From positions 1 to 64,000 of the forward strand of contig JAJVHZ010000014.1 in NCBI GenBank assembly GCA_022072255.1: 64,000 nt of DNA, given 5' to 3'. The first letter of the stretch is position 1, and every line of letters begins with the position of its first letter. Both the position numbers and the translations under genes were made by a program. Below are positions 1 to 7,947 of the stretch, one piece after another. This stretch comes from Gammaproteobacteria bacterium (GTDB lineage: Bacteria > Pseudomonadota > Gammaproteobacteria > JAJPIJ01). The notes beneath the pieces are model-generated. The model saw nothing but the letters and a program-made list of their open reading frames with translations. It did not search any database and was not told the DNA's origin.

Positions 1-416
1 CAGTATCTCCCATTTTGGGAGGCGAATCAATGACGAAGGCCTGCTCTCTCCGTCCAGCTTGGAACCGCAGTCGGGACAAAGCTACGAGCGAGCGCAAGGG
101 CAACAGGTACTTGGCCCCACGGGCGTGGCGCCCCTACTCCCACTCAATTGTCTCCTACCTACCTAAGTGCTGATGATCATTAGACTTCTCAGAATGATCA
201 CAGCAATTGACCGTCGCGTCGACCGTCAAAACAAGGCGCTTGGAGATGACGGCCGGCGATAGATGGCGAAAGACAATCGTGTGCAAATCGCCACGACACC
301 CCTGACACGCCATAGTGGCCCCGGTCGTAGAGCAGAGTACGCTCGCCAGCTGAAGTCGATGACATGGGAACGGACTCAAGTGGATACCGACAGATGGCAT
401 ATGCATGATGGTTTGG
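1..416. other. Non-coding left flank with guaA-like att site
   Basis: No convincing gene is visible. A perfect short hairpin (CTCCCA, three T, TGGGAG) lies near 8-22. A guaA 3'-end-like sequence lies at 134-152 and has its own entry. The ORFs called here are short and not gene-like, apart from the helicase tail that ends at 417 on the minus strand. The base composition is lower in GC than the genes further right, in keeping with an island end. Confidence 0.5.
134..152 (-). repeat. Diverged guaA 3'-end att-like site
   Basis: Read on the minus strand this encodes TIEWE followed by TAG, the invariant C-terminus of GMP synthetase. It shares ACTCCCACTC exactly with the end of the resident guaA gene, and 15 of 17 bases over the longer core. 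There is no guaA upstream of it, so it is a detached copy of the guaA terminus. Islands that integrate at guaA duplicate this segment as their att site. I infer that this is the distal att of the accessory region or of an older insertion. Confidence 0.6.
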
Positions 417-690
417 CTACTTGGTGGCCTGTACGAACCCCATCTCCACGAGGAAGCGCGAAGGCTGCTTGGGATAACCACGGTAAGAGTTCGCACGACT
501 AAGGATGAGCGACTCCTTCGCCCTCGTAATTGCAACGAAACAGTTCCGGCGCTCCTCCTCCATTTCAGGGCTGCTGTCACCCTTCTGACGACTTTGATAG
601 GAGGGCATAGTGTCTTCGGCGAGCCCAATCACATAGACGAAATCAAACTCTCTGCCTTTTGCCCCGTGAACAGTCATAAGGGTAGCCAGA
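417..690 (-). pseudogene. UvrD/Rep-type helicase, C-terminal fragment
   Basis: The reading frame contains the C-terminal motifs of superfamily 1 helicases. TLMTVHGAKGREF is the VHGAKG-type motif V region, and EEERRNCFVAITRAKE is the motif VI region. It then ends after about 90 recognisable residues (ATK, stop). The N-terminal ATPase domain is absent: upstream of about position 690 the frame is only a shadow of the virB4 gene. The fragment is therefore what remains after a rearrangement that joined a helicase tail to the truncated virB4. The exact joint cannot be set to better than about 20 bases. It is unlikely to make a functional protein. Confidence 0.75.
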
Positions 691-2293
691 TCTTCAGGAA
701 CTCGATGGTCTCGGCCGTGGGTGGCAGCTGCAGTGGGTTGAAGCCGGTCGGTACGCCATTGCGCAGCGGCAGATAGGTGCCGCCCAGCGCCCGCGTCAGG
801 ATGTCGAGACCCCGGTCCTTGTCGAACAGCACCTGCGTGACGCCCTGCCGGGCGAGCAGCGTCACCAGGAAGCCGATCAGCACGGACTTTCCCGATCCCG
901 TGGGACCACAGATGAACGTGTGTCCGGTGTCCTTGCGACTGCCGCCGTCCGGATCGTGCGGATCGCTGGCGTGCAGCGAGAAGTAGTACGGCGAGCGGGC
1001 ACTGGTCACCAGCAGCGCCAGCGCATCGCCCCAGTGGTTGCCGGTGGCGCGACCGGCAGGAAAGTTGTGCAGCGGCGCCATCGCACAGAAGTTGCGCGAG
1101 GTGATCGGCGCCTTGCGCGGCCGCAGCGGAAAGCACGCCGGCAGCTGCGCCCAGAAAGCCGCCTCCAGCGCGAGATCCTCCCGCGCAGTCGTCATCCCAG
1201 TGTCGGCCAGGATGGCGCGCGCGAGGGCCGCGTCGTCATTCAGGGACTTCAGGCGCTGTTCGTTGGAGCTTCCGATCTGCCGATCGACCAGCGCCGTGAG
1301 CACCTGCAACGTGAAGTGGTGGTCCCCCATCACGAAGTCGTTGGAGGTCAGATCATCGAGCGCGTCCTTCAGCTGCTCGGCCTGGCTCACGGCGAAGTCG
1401 CCGGCATTGGCCATCTGGTTGTACTGACGCTGCAGCAGCCCCTGCCCGGCTGCCTTCGTCAGGAACGCGAAGGACTGTGTAAGCACGAACTCGAATGGCG
1501 CCGAGAGCAGCACGTTGTACATGCCCACCGTCGTCGGCGTCGCATATTCCTTGATGCCGAGAATCGCACCAAAGCGGGTCTGCGTAGGCAGCCGGTACTC
1601 GATGGTCTCGCTGCCAAAGATGATCCGCGTGGTCGCCAGCACTTCGTCGATTGGCGCCGTCGGCAGCGGCACGGGAGACAGGTCCGCATTCACCAGCTGC
1701 CCGAAGAACTCCAGCACACGCGAGTACAGGCGTCCGCAGGATTCATGGACACCGAGCCGCTCGGGGTCGTAGCGAGCAAGTGAGGAACCCACTGTCTGCG
1801 CGAGCTTCTCGCAGGCATCGAGCGCATCCGTGTGTTCCGCGAGTCGATGCTCTCCGGCCTTCGCGCTGATCAGGCGCGCCAGCAGATTCGGTGCCGCGCC
1901 GGCAATCGGCCGATAGGCCACCGACAGGTACAGCTCATTGACCATCAGCGTCTCGGTGGACAGTCGCGCCCGTTAGCGGGCCGACAATCGCTCAGCGAAG
2001 TCTTCCGTCGCTGCGGATTCGGCATTGCCCGCGGTGATCCGCTCGCGACGACGGATGACATGCATCCACAGCGCGACGTTTGGCGCCGCGATGTTTCGCC
2101 ACAGCACGTTCAGCCGTTCGTGCCAGTTGTTCAGCACTTCATCGTCGGCCGTCTCGAAGCTCGCACCGTCGAGCCGGAACACCTGGACGTAGTCACCCGC
2201 CTCGGTGCGCACGACGTGCGGCGAGATCTGCACGCGATACGGGATGCGGAACGCCGCCGGCATCTCGCGCCTCATGGCCGTGGCGCGCTTCAT
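674..2293 (-). pseudogene. virB4: VirB4/TrbE-type conjugation ATPase, broken
   Basis: VirB4 family ATPases energise type IV secretion and pilus assembly at the inner membrane. The Walker A motif GPTGSGKS is clear in the downstream ORF, and the N-terminal half (FRIPYRVQISPHV) is in the upstream ORF. The two ORFs (starts at 2293 and 1945) are in the same frame and are separated only by a TAA at 1973-1975. The context ERLSAR-stop-RARLSTETLMVNELY suggests that a tyrosine codon became a stop. The start is the ATG at 2293, which overlaps the virB3 stop as ATGA. About 540 codons remain of a family length near 800. The Walker B half is missing because the gene runs into a helicase fragment at about 680. 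Both lesions point to a dead gene. Confidence 0.85.
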
Positions 2294-2655
2294 GAGAACC
2301 GCACCGTCGAGATTGCCTTGCGTCGACCATTCCGGTTCGGCAGATCGAGCTGCAGCGGGCTGTAGCTCGCGCCCTTCCAGAAACGGATGCTGCTGAAGTA
2401 CGCGAGGAGTCGCGTCTTGGTCCACATCAGCAGCAGGTCGAAGTAGCGGGCGTCACGCGCGCACAGCAGCATGCAGATGCCGTGGACCGGCAGCATCAGC
2501 AGCAGCACCAGCAGGTTCTTCGTCAGGAGGAACACCTCCATCGTGAACGCCGCGTTGAGCAGCAGCGCCGCGTACGTCACGCCGAAGCGCATGGGCGGGC
2601 GCGTGACCCCGACGAAGAGCGGATCGGCAGTGACCCCGGCATTGCGCGGTTCCAC
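2290..2655 (-). CDS. virB3: VirB3-like type IV secretion membrane protein
   Basis: This is a 121-residue protein with a hydrophobic hairpin at about residues 25-60 (YAALLLNAAFTM and LLVLLLMLPVHG). It is followed by the aromatic and basic tail typical of VirB3/TrbD, with the characteristic ARDARYFDLL segment. VirB3 is a small inner-membrane component that works with VirB4. It sits between virB2 and virB4, 12 bases after the virB2 stop, and its stop overlaps the virB4 start. The start is a GTG at 2655 preceded by a G-rich stretch. It looks intact, but its partner virB4 is broken, so it is probably not useful to the cell. Confidence 0.8.
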   Translation of the reverse strand: MEPRNAGVTADPLFVGVTRPPMRFGVTYAALLLNAAFTMEVFLLTKNLLVLLLMLPVHGICMLLCARDARYFDLLLMWTKTRLLAYFSSIRFWKGASYSPLQLDLPNRNGRRKAISTVRFS

Positions 2656-2667
2656 GGCCGATGCCCC

Positions 2668-2976
2668 CTACACGCCGAACAGAGTCCGAATCCAGGCCAC
2701 GATCTGCGGCGCGCCGAAGATCGCCGCGATGCCGATCAGCGCACCGATGACCCAGCCCCAGGAGATCCGGCCAACGGCAGCGGCGATGGCCAGTGCGATG
2801 ACGATCAACACCGCGACGGGTGTCGCGATCGTCAGGGCGAAGGTCACCAGCGAGTTGGCACCGGTATCGAACGGCGAGGCCTGCGCGAACACCGCGCCCG
2901 GAGAGAGAAGTACCGCGGCGGCAGCGAGGCGGACGGTCAGTTGGTTGCCTCGGCAAGACTGGGTGCGCTGGTCCAC
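2668..2976 (-). CDS. virB2: VirB2/TrbC-like pilin precursor
   Basis: This 102-residue protein has an N-terminal signal sequence ending near AVFAQA. Two hydrophobic segments follow (about residues 44-68 and 76-95) with the glycine-rich turn of VirB2 conjugative pilins. The reading frame starts at GTG 2976, with AAGGAGG about ten bases upstream. An ATG in another frame lies too close to that ribosome site. VirB2 subunits form the pilus of type IV secretion systems. The gene opens the virB2-virB3-virB4 set and appears intact. No other secretion genes (virB5 to virB11, coupling protein, relaxase) are in the window. Confidence 0.8.
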   Translation of the reverse strand: MDQRTQSCRGNQLTVRLAAAAVLLSPGAVFAQASPFDTGANSLVTFALTIATPVAVLIVIALAIAAAVGRISWGWVIGALIGIAAIFGAPQIVAWIRTLFGV

Positions 2977-3040
2977 GAGTCATCCCCTCCTTCCCCTGGG
3001 GATGTCATCGAATCACGCGCGCTGTCCCGCGAAGCAGTAG

Positions 3041-3052
3041 AGGTTTCCGGGG
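3041..3052. repeat. 12-bp direct repeat AGGTTTCCGGGG, copy 1
   Basis: This 12-base word recurs exactly at 3883-3894. This copy lies about 65 bases upstream of the virB2 start. The other lies between the two divergent regulator genes. Occurrence in both promoter regions of the element suggests a binding site, possibly for the FlhC/FlhD-like regulators encoded between them. That link is inference. The copy is followed by further GGTTTCGG-type half repeats around 3060-3090. Confidence 0.4.
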
Positions 3053-3104
3053 AAATTCACCCGAAACCCTGCAGAACCATGGGTTTCGGCCAGAAACTCT
3101 ATTG

Positions 3105-3851
3105 TCATTCCTCCTGTGCAGCGTCCATCCTAGCCTCAGCAATCAATGGGAAGGGGGCGCCAACAGCAGGTTGGGCATGGATCAGCTCTCCGCAGAAATG
3201 CAGCTTCGCCTCGCGACGGAGCGCCTCCAATGCGGCGGCGTCCGGCTCGCGTGCTGCAAGCAGCAGTTCACGCCACAACCGCGGATGATTGTCCCAGCGC
3301 AGGCGCAGGGACTTCGCGCTCTCGATGGCAAGCGTGCGCACCTGCTGCATCGTCAGGGCCGCGATGCAGTCTGCCACGGTCGGCGGCATGGCGAAGATCA
3401 TCGATGCGACGCTGCGATCCTCGCGGACCACCTGCCAGCCGAACATCAGCGTCTCGAGCGCGAGCCAGTCCCAGCGAGTCGTGGGGGCTGCTCCGTTGAC
3501 GTGGCTGCGCGCATGCGTGCCATTGGTCGCAGCCATTCGCCACCACGCCACATCGCCGAATCGCAGGTCGACGATTACGAAGGGAAACAGCGACAGGCGC
3601 TGCCGCGCGGGCGGATCGAGTTCGCTCCAGAGATTTCGGTACGACGCGACGACCGGAAACGGATGACTGGACGCGCCGTCGAGCGAAAGCTCGCAGCACA
3701 GTTCGATGAACTGTTGGTTCAGTTGATGAGCGAGGCCTATCGAGCGGGCGCCTTTCCATCGGTGTTGCGAGAGCAGCTGACCATCCGCCCCCTCTCCGTC
3801 GCCAGGATCTTTCATGCGTACCGTCGCCAGCTCTCCAACACAAAGAGGCAT
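3105..3851 (-). CDS. Conjugative-element protein with FlhD-like C-terminal segment
   Basis: This 248-residue protein carries no family I can name with certainty. In its C-terminal third, the stretch from VADCIAALTMQQVRTLA to LRWDNHPRLW lines up by eye with the part of FlhD that reads TLAALTLPQMVKLAE and then FRFDSHQ. It is divergent from an FlhC-like gene, which strengthens the comparison. SXT/R391-type elements use an FlhD/FlhC-like pair (SetD/SetC) as master activators. If the match is right, this is an enlarged FlhD-type partner. The start is uncertain: an ATG at 3851 has no clear ribosome site and one at 3815 is possible. The coding sense is well supported by its length in high-GC DNA. 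Confidence 0.55.
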   Translation of the reverse strand: MPLCVGELATVRMKDPGDGEGADGQLLSQHRWKGARSIGLAHQLNQQFIELCCELSLDGASSHPFPVVASYRNLWSELDPPARQRLSLFPFVIVDLRFGDVAWWRMAATNGTHARSHVNGAAPTTRWDWLALETLMFGWQVVREDRSVASMIFAMPPTVADCIAALTMQQVRTLAIESAKSLRLRWDNHPRLWRELLLAAREPDAAALEALRREAKLHFCGELIHAQPAVGAPFPLIAEARMDAAQEE

Positions 3852-3882
3852 TGTTGGGAGACGGCACGTCGGAAACGCCCTC

Positions 3883-3894
3883 AGGTTTCCGGGG
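3883..3894. repeat. 12-bp direct repeat AGGTTTCCGGGG, copy 2
   Basis: This is an exact second copy of the word at 3041-3052. It lies 32 bases from each of the two divergent regulator starts (3851 and 3927), where an operator would be expected. Its role as an operator is inferred from position only. Confidence 0.4.
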
Positions 3895-3926
3895 CATTTA
3901 TGGTAGAAACTTCAGCAGGTTGATCT

Positions 3927-4475
3927 ATGGACACCACCAGCGGCGACGCGCGGTTCGACCGCTACTACCGGAGGATTCAGTTAGGCCTGCGATTGCTGTC
4001 GCACGGTGCCCGCGCCCAGACCGCCTGCGACTGGAGCGGCCTCACGCCGGACCGGCTGATCACCCTCAAGCGGCGCTGGCTCCCCGATGCCGGCGATGGA
4101 TTCCGTGGACCGGCCCCGACTTCCTTTCAACCCTTCTTCCGCTCCTCCGTGCGCCTCAGTCACGCGACCGTGTTCGCCAGCATCCATCAGGCGCTGTGCC
4201 AACGCTTCGCGCCCCCGGGGAGAGCGTGGGATCTGCAACCCGGACTGGAGAGCGGTGAGCGGCTGTGTACGGCCTACGAAATCTTTCGCGAGTGGGAGCC
4301 CGACGCCTACATGGAATTCGACCAGGCCGTGCTGCTCGCGCGAGGCGCGGCCAGTTCAGAGGACATCGAGTTGTTCCGATGCCTGCGCTGCCAGAGCGCC
4401 ATGCTCATCGACAAATGGGCGCGACGACGCGAAGTCTGTTCGGGTTGCCGCGGTAGGCGCTCTGCTAGTTCTTGA
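3927..4475 (+). CDS. FlhC-family transcriptional regulator (SetC-like)
   Basis: This 182-residue protein has the layout of FlhC. It has an N-terminal helical part, a middle part with FREWEPDAYMEFDQAVLLARG, and a C-terminal zinc site. The zinc ligands are visible as CLRC followed 15 residues later by CSGC, matching the four-cysteine cluster of FlhC. FlhC normally acts in a complex with FlhD to activate flagellar genes. In integrative elements of the SXT/R391 group, FlhC/FlhD homologues activate transfer genes instead. No flagellar genes are present, and type IV secretion genes are adjacent, so a transfer regulator is the likelier role. Its stop lies 10 bases beyond the convergent membrane-protein gene's end. 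Confidence 0.75.
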   Translation: MDTTSGDARFDRYYRRIQLGLRLLSHGARAQTACDWSGLTPDRLITLKRRWLPDAGDGFRGPAPTSFQPFFRSSVRLSHATVFASIHQALCQRFAPPGRAWDLQPGLESGERLCTAYEIFREWEPDAYMEFDQAVLLARGAASSEDIELFRCLRCQSAMLIDKWARRREVCSGCRGRRSASS

Positions 4476-4737
4476 CGAGAACCATCAGGACGAGGTGGTA
4501 CAGGGCGGCAAACAGGCCGAAGCCCAGCGCCATCCCGGCGATCGGCAGGAACGGGAACCGCGGACCCACGGCGGACAGCTCGAACGCGATGGCCGCCACC
4601 AGACCGAAAACCAGTACGAAGCCGCAGAGGGCGTCCATGACCGGCTTCAGCAGCAGCAGGCCGGCGATCAGCGGAAAGGACACGACCTTCCAGGTCATCC
4701 AGGCCGATGCGCCCAGGGCGGGATGAATCTGTGCCAT
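4465..4737 (-). CDS. Small integral membrane protein, unknown
   Basis: This 90-residue protein is mostly hydrophobic, with three likely membrane segments: WKVVSFPLIAGLLLL, a central segment around LVFGLVAAIAF, and GFGLFAALYHLVLMVLV. It ends in VKN. A good GGAGG ribosome site stands seven bases before the ATG. It converges on and slightly overlaps the end of the FlhC-like gene. I do not recognise the family. Its place between transfer genes and a toxin-antitoxin pair suggests an element cargo or entry-exclusion type protein, but nothing in the sequence proves this. Confidence 0.6.
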   Translation of the reverse strand: MAQIHPALGASAWMTWKVVSFPLIAGLLLLKPVMDALCGFVLVFGLVAAIAFELSAVGPRFPFLPIAGMALGFGLFAALYHLVLMVLVKN

Positions 4738-4767
4738 ACCTGCCTCCTGGGTCGGTTATTGCGCGAA

Positions 4768-4788
4768 ATAGTCACCAATAGTGACTAT
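4768..4788. promoter_or_regulatory. Perfect inverted repeat, likely AbiEi operator
   Basis: ATAGTCAC, five bases, GTGACTAT form a perfect palindrome 61-81 bases before the antitoxin ATG at 4849. A further half site TAGTCAC lies at 4841-4847, immediately before that ATG. AbiEi antitoxins are known to bind inverted repeats upstream of their own operon and repress it. The site is also just upstream of the divergent membrane-protein gene, so it could act on both. Confidence 0.6.
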
Positions 4789-4848
4789 AAATCACATTTC
4801 ATAAACCCCGACTTGTCAATGGTTTACTGAATGCATATTTTAGTCACC

Positions 4849-5670
4849 ATGGGTGAGTCAAAGAACGAAAAGCTAAACCGGCTTCTGGAGACCCTTGGGG
4901 ACGCCACCCTGGTCTCCAGCCGGTGGCTGCGCGCCCATGGATACCCCAGCAATTTGGTCGCGCGCTACATAGCGAGCGGCTGGCTGCAGTCTCCCGCACG
5001 GGGGGTCTACCTCCGCAAGGGCGGCAAACCCACCTGGGAAGGCCTCCTGCAGACCCTGCAGGTACGCGAGCAGCTGCCCCTTCACGCTGGAGGACGATTC
5101 GCGCTCGCCCGCCAGGGCCACGAACACTACCTGCGGCTGGGCGAGTCCGCGACGCTGACGCTGTACGGGCCAGCCAAGTTGCCGGCCTGGGCAGGCAAGC
5201 TGCCGCTGCGCGAGCGCGTGGAGGCCTGCGGCAAGGGACCGTTCGACTGGCCGTTGCTCACCTTCGGCGCCGATACGTCCGACGCAACACTGAATGCACA
5301 GGGCCTTGAACGCGTCACGGACGACACGCGCGCGGCGGGCGTCGTCATCTCCACCCCAGAGCGCGCCATACTCGAACTCTGCGATGAAAAGCCCGACAGC
5401 GCCTTGGTCGGTGAAGCGAACGCGCTCATGCAGGGACTCGCGACGCTCCGGCCGCAACTCGTGAGCACGTTGCTGCAGCACTGCGCCAGCATCAAGGCCA
5501 AGCGGCTTTTTCTCGCCCTCGCCGATCGCCATCATCATGCGTGGCTCGCGCACGTGAGCCTGCAGAACGTCGATCTCGGCCACGGCAAGCGAGTGCTCGT
5601 CCCGGGCGGCACACTGAACGCCAAGTACCAGATAACGCTGCCCGCCGACCTCGATGAACAACTGGGATAA
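4849..5670 (+). CDS. abiEi: AbiEi-type antitoxin, type IV toxin-antitoxin
   Basis: The N-terminal 60 residues form a winged-helix (LVSSRWLRAHGYPSNLVARYIASGWL, then RGVYLR) typical of AbiEi antitoxins. The larger C-terminal domain includes STPERAILELCDE. AbiEi represses its operon and counteracts the toxin without forming a stable complex. The ATG at 4849 is chosen over 4831 because the upstream one would put the TAGTCAC half site inside the coding region; both lack a clear ribosome site. The gene overlaps the toxin gene by 17 bases, the usual linked arrangement. Confidence 0.85.
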   Translation: MGESKNEKLNRLLETLGDATLVSSRWLRAHGYPSNLVARYIASGWLQSPARGVYLRKGGKPTWEGLLQTLQVREQLPLHAGGRFALARQGHEHYLRLGESATLTLYGPAKLPAWAGKLPLRERVEACGKGPFDWPLLTFGADTSDATLNAQGLERVTDDTRAAGVVISTPERAILELCDEKPDSALVGEANALMQGLATLRPQLVSTLLQHCASIKAKRLFLALADRHHHAWLAHVSLQNVDLGHGKRVLVPGGTLNAKYQITLPADLDEQLG

Positions 5671-6586
5671 CCGCTACGCCGAGCGCGTGAAGCTGCTGGT
5701 CGAGATCTTGCCAACGCTGGCGGAAGAGAAGCGCTTTGCACTCAAGGGCGGAACGGCGATCAATCTCTTCGAGCACGATCTGCCCCGACTCTCCGTCGAC
5801 ATCGACCTGACATGGCTGCCCATAGGTGACTTTGCGAACGACACGCGCGAGATCTCCGCCGCGCTCGAGAAGATCGGCGAAACGCTGCGCTCGGGACCAC
5901 TGCGGCTCCAGGTGCAGACCAGTGGCACGGAGGCAACCGGAGTCCATCGGCTCATCGCAAGTCGCCATCGCGCGCGGGTGCAGATCGAGACGACGCCAGT
6001 CATGCGGGGTACCGTGCATCCGGTGCGGACGATGCGAGTCCGCCCGGGCGTCGAGCAGGCATTCGGATTTGCCGAGATTCAGGTGCTGGACTTCGCGGAC
6101 CTGTACGCCGGCAAGCTTTCCGCGGCGCTATCGCGTCAGCACCCGCGCGATCTCTTCGACATGCAACCGCTGCTCGATGACGGACGCCTCGATGAACGAC
6201 TGTGGCGAACGTTCCTCGTCTATCTCACCTGCAGCCCGAAGCCCGCAGCGGAAATGCTGGCACCGCAGGAGCCCCGCGGCTTCGAGCAAACCTTCACGGC
6301 CCACTTCCAAGGCATGACCGCGACGCCAGTGACCGCGAGATCGCTGATGGATGTGCGTGCACGCCTGCTGCAGCGTGTTTCAGAATTGCTCGACGCGCCG
6401 TCGCACGCGTTCCTGGAATCCGTCGAGCGCGAAGCGCCTGACTTCAATCTGATCGGGCTACCCCATGCCGCCGACTTGCCCGGCGTGCGTCGCAAGCTGA
6501 CTAACCTGGGTCAACGCTCAGCCGCCAAACGCGCTGCCGACTACGAACAACTCGCCGCGGCACTTTCGCGCCACAGCATCTTCTAG
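5654..6586 (+). CDS. abiEii: AbiEii-type nucleotidyltransferase toxin
   Basis: This 310-residue protein of the AbiEii/AbiGii family has the nucleotidyltransferase signature. GGTAINLF lies near residue 32, followed by VDIDLTW with the two metal-binding aspartates at about residues 50 and 52. Members use nucleotides to block growth or phage production. The C-terminal part (LYAGKLSAALSRQHPRDLFD) is also typical of the family. Its start overlaps the antitoxin's end, so the two are translationally linked. Length and motifs look intact. It probably stabilises the accessory region or protects against phage. Confidence 0.88.
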   Translation: MNNWDNRYAERVKLLVEILPTLAEEKRFALKGGTAINLFEHDLPRLSVDIDLTWLPIGDFANDTREISAALEKIGETLRSGPLRLQVQTSGTEATGVHRLIASRHRARVQIETTPVMRGTVHPVRTMRVRPGVEQAFGFAEIQVLDFADLYAGKLSAALSRQHPRDLFDMQPLLDDGRLDERLWRTFLVYLTCSPKPAAEMLAPQEPRGFEQTFTAHFQGMTATPVTARSLMDVRARLLQRVSELLDAPSHAFLESVEREAPDFNLIGLPHAADLPGVRRKLTNLGQRSAAKRAADYEQLAAALSRHSIF

Positions 6587-7011
6587 TTGGTATTTCGGCA
6601 TCAGCATGAGCAAGGCGTTCTCGATGCGATCAGCAAGTACCTGAGGCCGTTCTTGACTTCGCTCTAGTAGCGCTGCTCGGCGGACTACAGCCATCGCCTT
6701 CAAAGTCTCTCGGCAGTGCGTTCATTCCCTTTTTCAGAGTTCCCTGCACCCATTCCTTGAAGGCTGCCACCAGACCGGGAGGGTGACTAGGCACGCATCG
6801 CCACAGGTCCTCGCTCCGACTTCGCGGCAAAGACGATTGAGCGTGATGCGCAGAAACCCAGGTACACAGCCCAGAAACCCGCAACCCGCGCTGTGCGCTG
6901 CTAGAGACCGAGTGACGTTTGATCCAACTATCCCCTGAATCCCTGCGCTGCATTTCTCGCGATGGCTGCGCACTCTTTGTCCCATCGATTCGCATTGATG
7001 AGGCAATAGAG
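6587..7011. other. Intergenic stretch without a gene
   Basis: This stretch lies between the toxin gene and the first AlpA-like gene. The ORFs on both strands are short, rich in serine and arginine, and look random. The composition is less GC-rich than its neighbours. It may hold eroded remains of an element, but no protein family or RNA structure could be recognised. Confidence 0.5.
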
Positions 7012-7425
7012 ATGGAAGCCCAGACTTCCACTAACAACGACAGTGCCACTACCACCACGCCAGAGACGCGCGAGGTGCGACTGTCGGGATGGGTGAATGA
7101 ACCGCTTCTCGACATCCGTCAGATCCTCAGTGGCCGCGAAATCTCGCGCCTAACTCGTCGTCCACGATGGCTACTGCTGGGACTGGCCGCGCTCGGACGA
7201 TTTCCGAAGCGGCGCACGCACTGTGGCAAACCAGTCGGTTGGCATCGAGCGGACGTACTCGACTGGCTGACACAGCGCATGGCGGTCGAGCCCGACTGCC
7301 CGCCTGTTGCGCAGACCTGTCGGCAGTCGCGCCCCCGCCAGGTCTGCCTTCCGTTCGAGATCAGCGCGCGGTGCGCAGTGCGCGGTGACGTCATTCGCCG
7401 CCGCGCCCACGGAGAGACAACGTGA
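7012..7425 (+). CDS. AlpA-like regulator with C-terminal extension
   Basis: Residues 25-90 match the AlpA fold, a small winged helix of mobile elements. The sequence runs LLDIRQILSGREISRLTRRPRW, then RFPKRR and VGWHRADVLDWLTQRM. AlpA proteins regulate element integrases or act like excisionases. The start at 7012 is preceded by GAGG eight bases away. The 50-residue tail beyond the domain is basic and cysteine-containing and is not part of the usual family. The gene overlaps the next AlpA-like gene (GTGA), so the pair is one unit. Neither is next to an integrase, which suggests that the element they served has been lost. Confidence 0.65.
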   Translation: MEAQTSTNNDSATTTTPETREVRLSGWVNEPLLDIRQILSGREISRLTRRPRWLLLGLAALGRFPKRRTHCGKPVGWHRADVLDWLTQRMAVEPDCPPVAQTCRQSRPRQVCLPFEISARCAVRGDVIRRRAHGETT

Positions 7426-7721
7426 GTTCAGAAGCACTCGACCGAACTGACACTTCTAAATCCACGTGCCAACGCGCTGTACGCCGCAGCGAGCTGCGCA
7501 GAATCGTACCTCTCGCAGACACCACCATCTACGAAATGGAGCAACGAGGCGAGTTTCCCCGCCGCTTCTATCTGACTTCACGGTGCGTCGTCTGGGATCT
7601 CAACGAGGTGGAACAGTGGCTCACTGCGCGGCGCGCAGCGAGTCTCGCGGGGCTTGTTCACCGATCCCCTGAGCCAGACGTGCGGTCCCGCAGGCAAAGA
7701 CCAGTCAGTACCGGCCGTTGA
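7422..7721 (+). CDS. AlpA family DNA-binding protein
   Basis: This 99-residue protein has the complete AlpA pattern: RRSELRRIVPLADTTIYEMEQ (recognition region), GEFPRRFYL, then VVWDLNEVEQWLTAR. It begins with GTG at 7422, overlapping the previous stop, with GGAGAG just upstream. AlpA-type proteins are small transcriptional regulators of prophages and integrative elements. Two in tandem is uncommon. The C-terminal 25 residues are basic and unstructured in appearance. Confidence 0.8.
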   Translation: MSSEALDRTDTSKSTCQRAVRRSELRRIVPLADTTIYEMEQRGEFPRRFYLTSRCVVWDLNEVEQWLTARRAASLAGLVHRSPEPDVRSRRQRPVSTGR

Positions 7722-7947
7722 TTCACAGAATCACGCCTTGGGCGGCGGCGATGCCGTTAGCCTCAATGGTTTCCTGCTCACCCAAGTGCCTGTCATCATT
7801 AAACTGCCCGCAGTGCACGCCCACCTGTTGATCGTGCGCGGTGGCGTCGATGCACATAAGGGCTGCACGGCCGCTCCAACCTCCCGCCGCTCGCCGTTGC
7901 AGGGCTCGTCGAAACTGTCGTGTCGCGTCTCCTGCGCCATGGCGGGC

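Noticed and set aside
8-22. Hairpin CTCCCATTTTGGGAG as a terminator
   Set aside because: There is no clear T-run and no gene ending next to it inside the window. It remains only a small palindrome.
155-628. 157-residue minus-strand ORF at the left end
   Set aside because: It is out of frame with the helicase fragment and has no family features.
7722-7947. Possible gene piece on the minus strand (frame reading MCIDATAHDQQ...)
   Set aside because: About 44 residues look protein-like, but I cannot tie them to a family. It may be a relic; it is not annotated.
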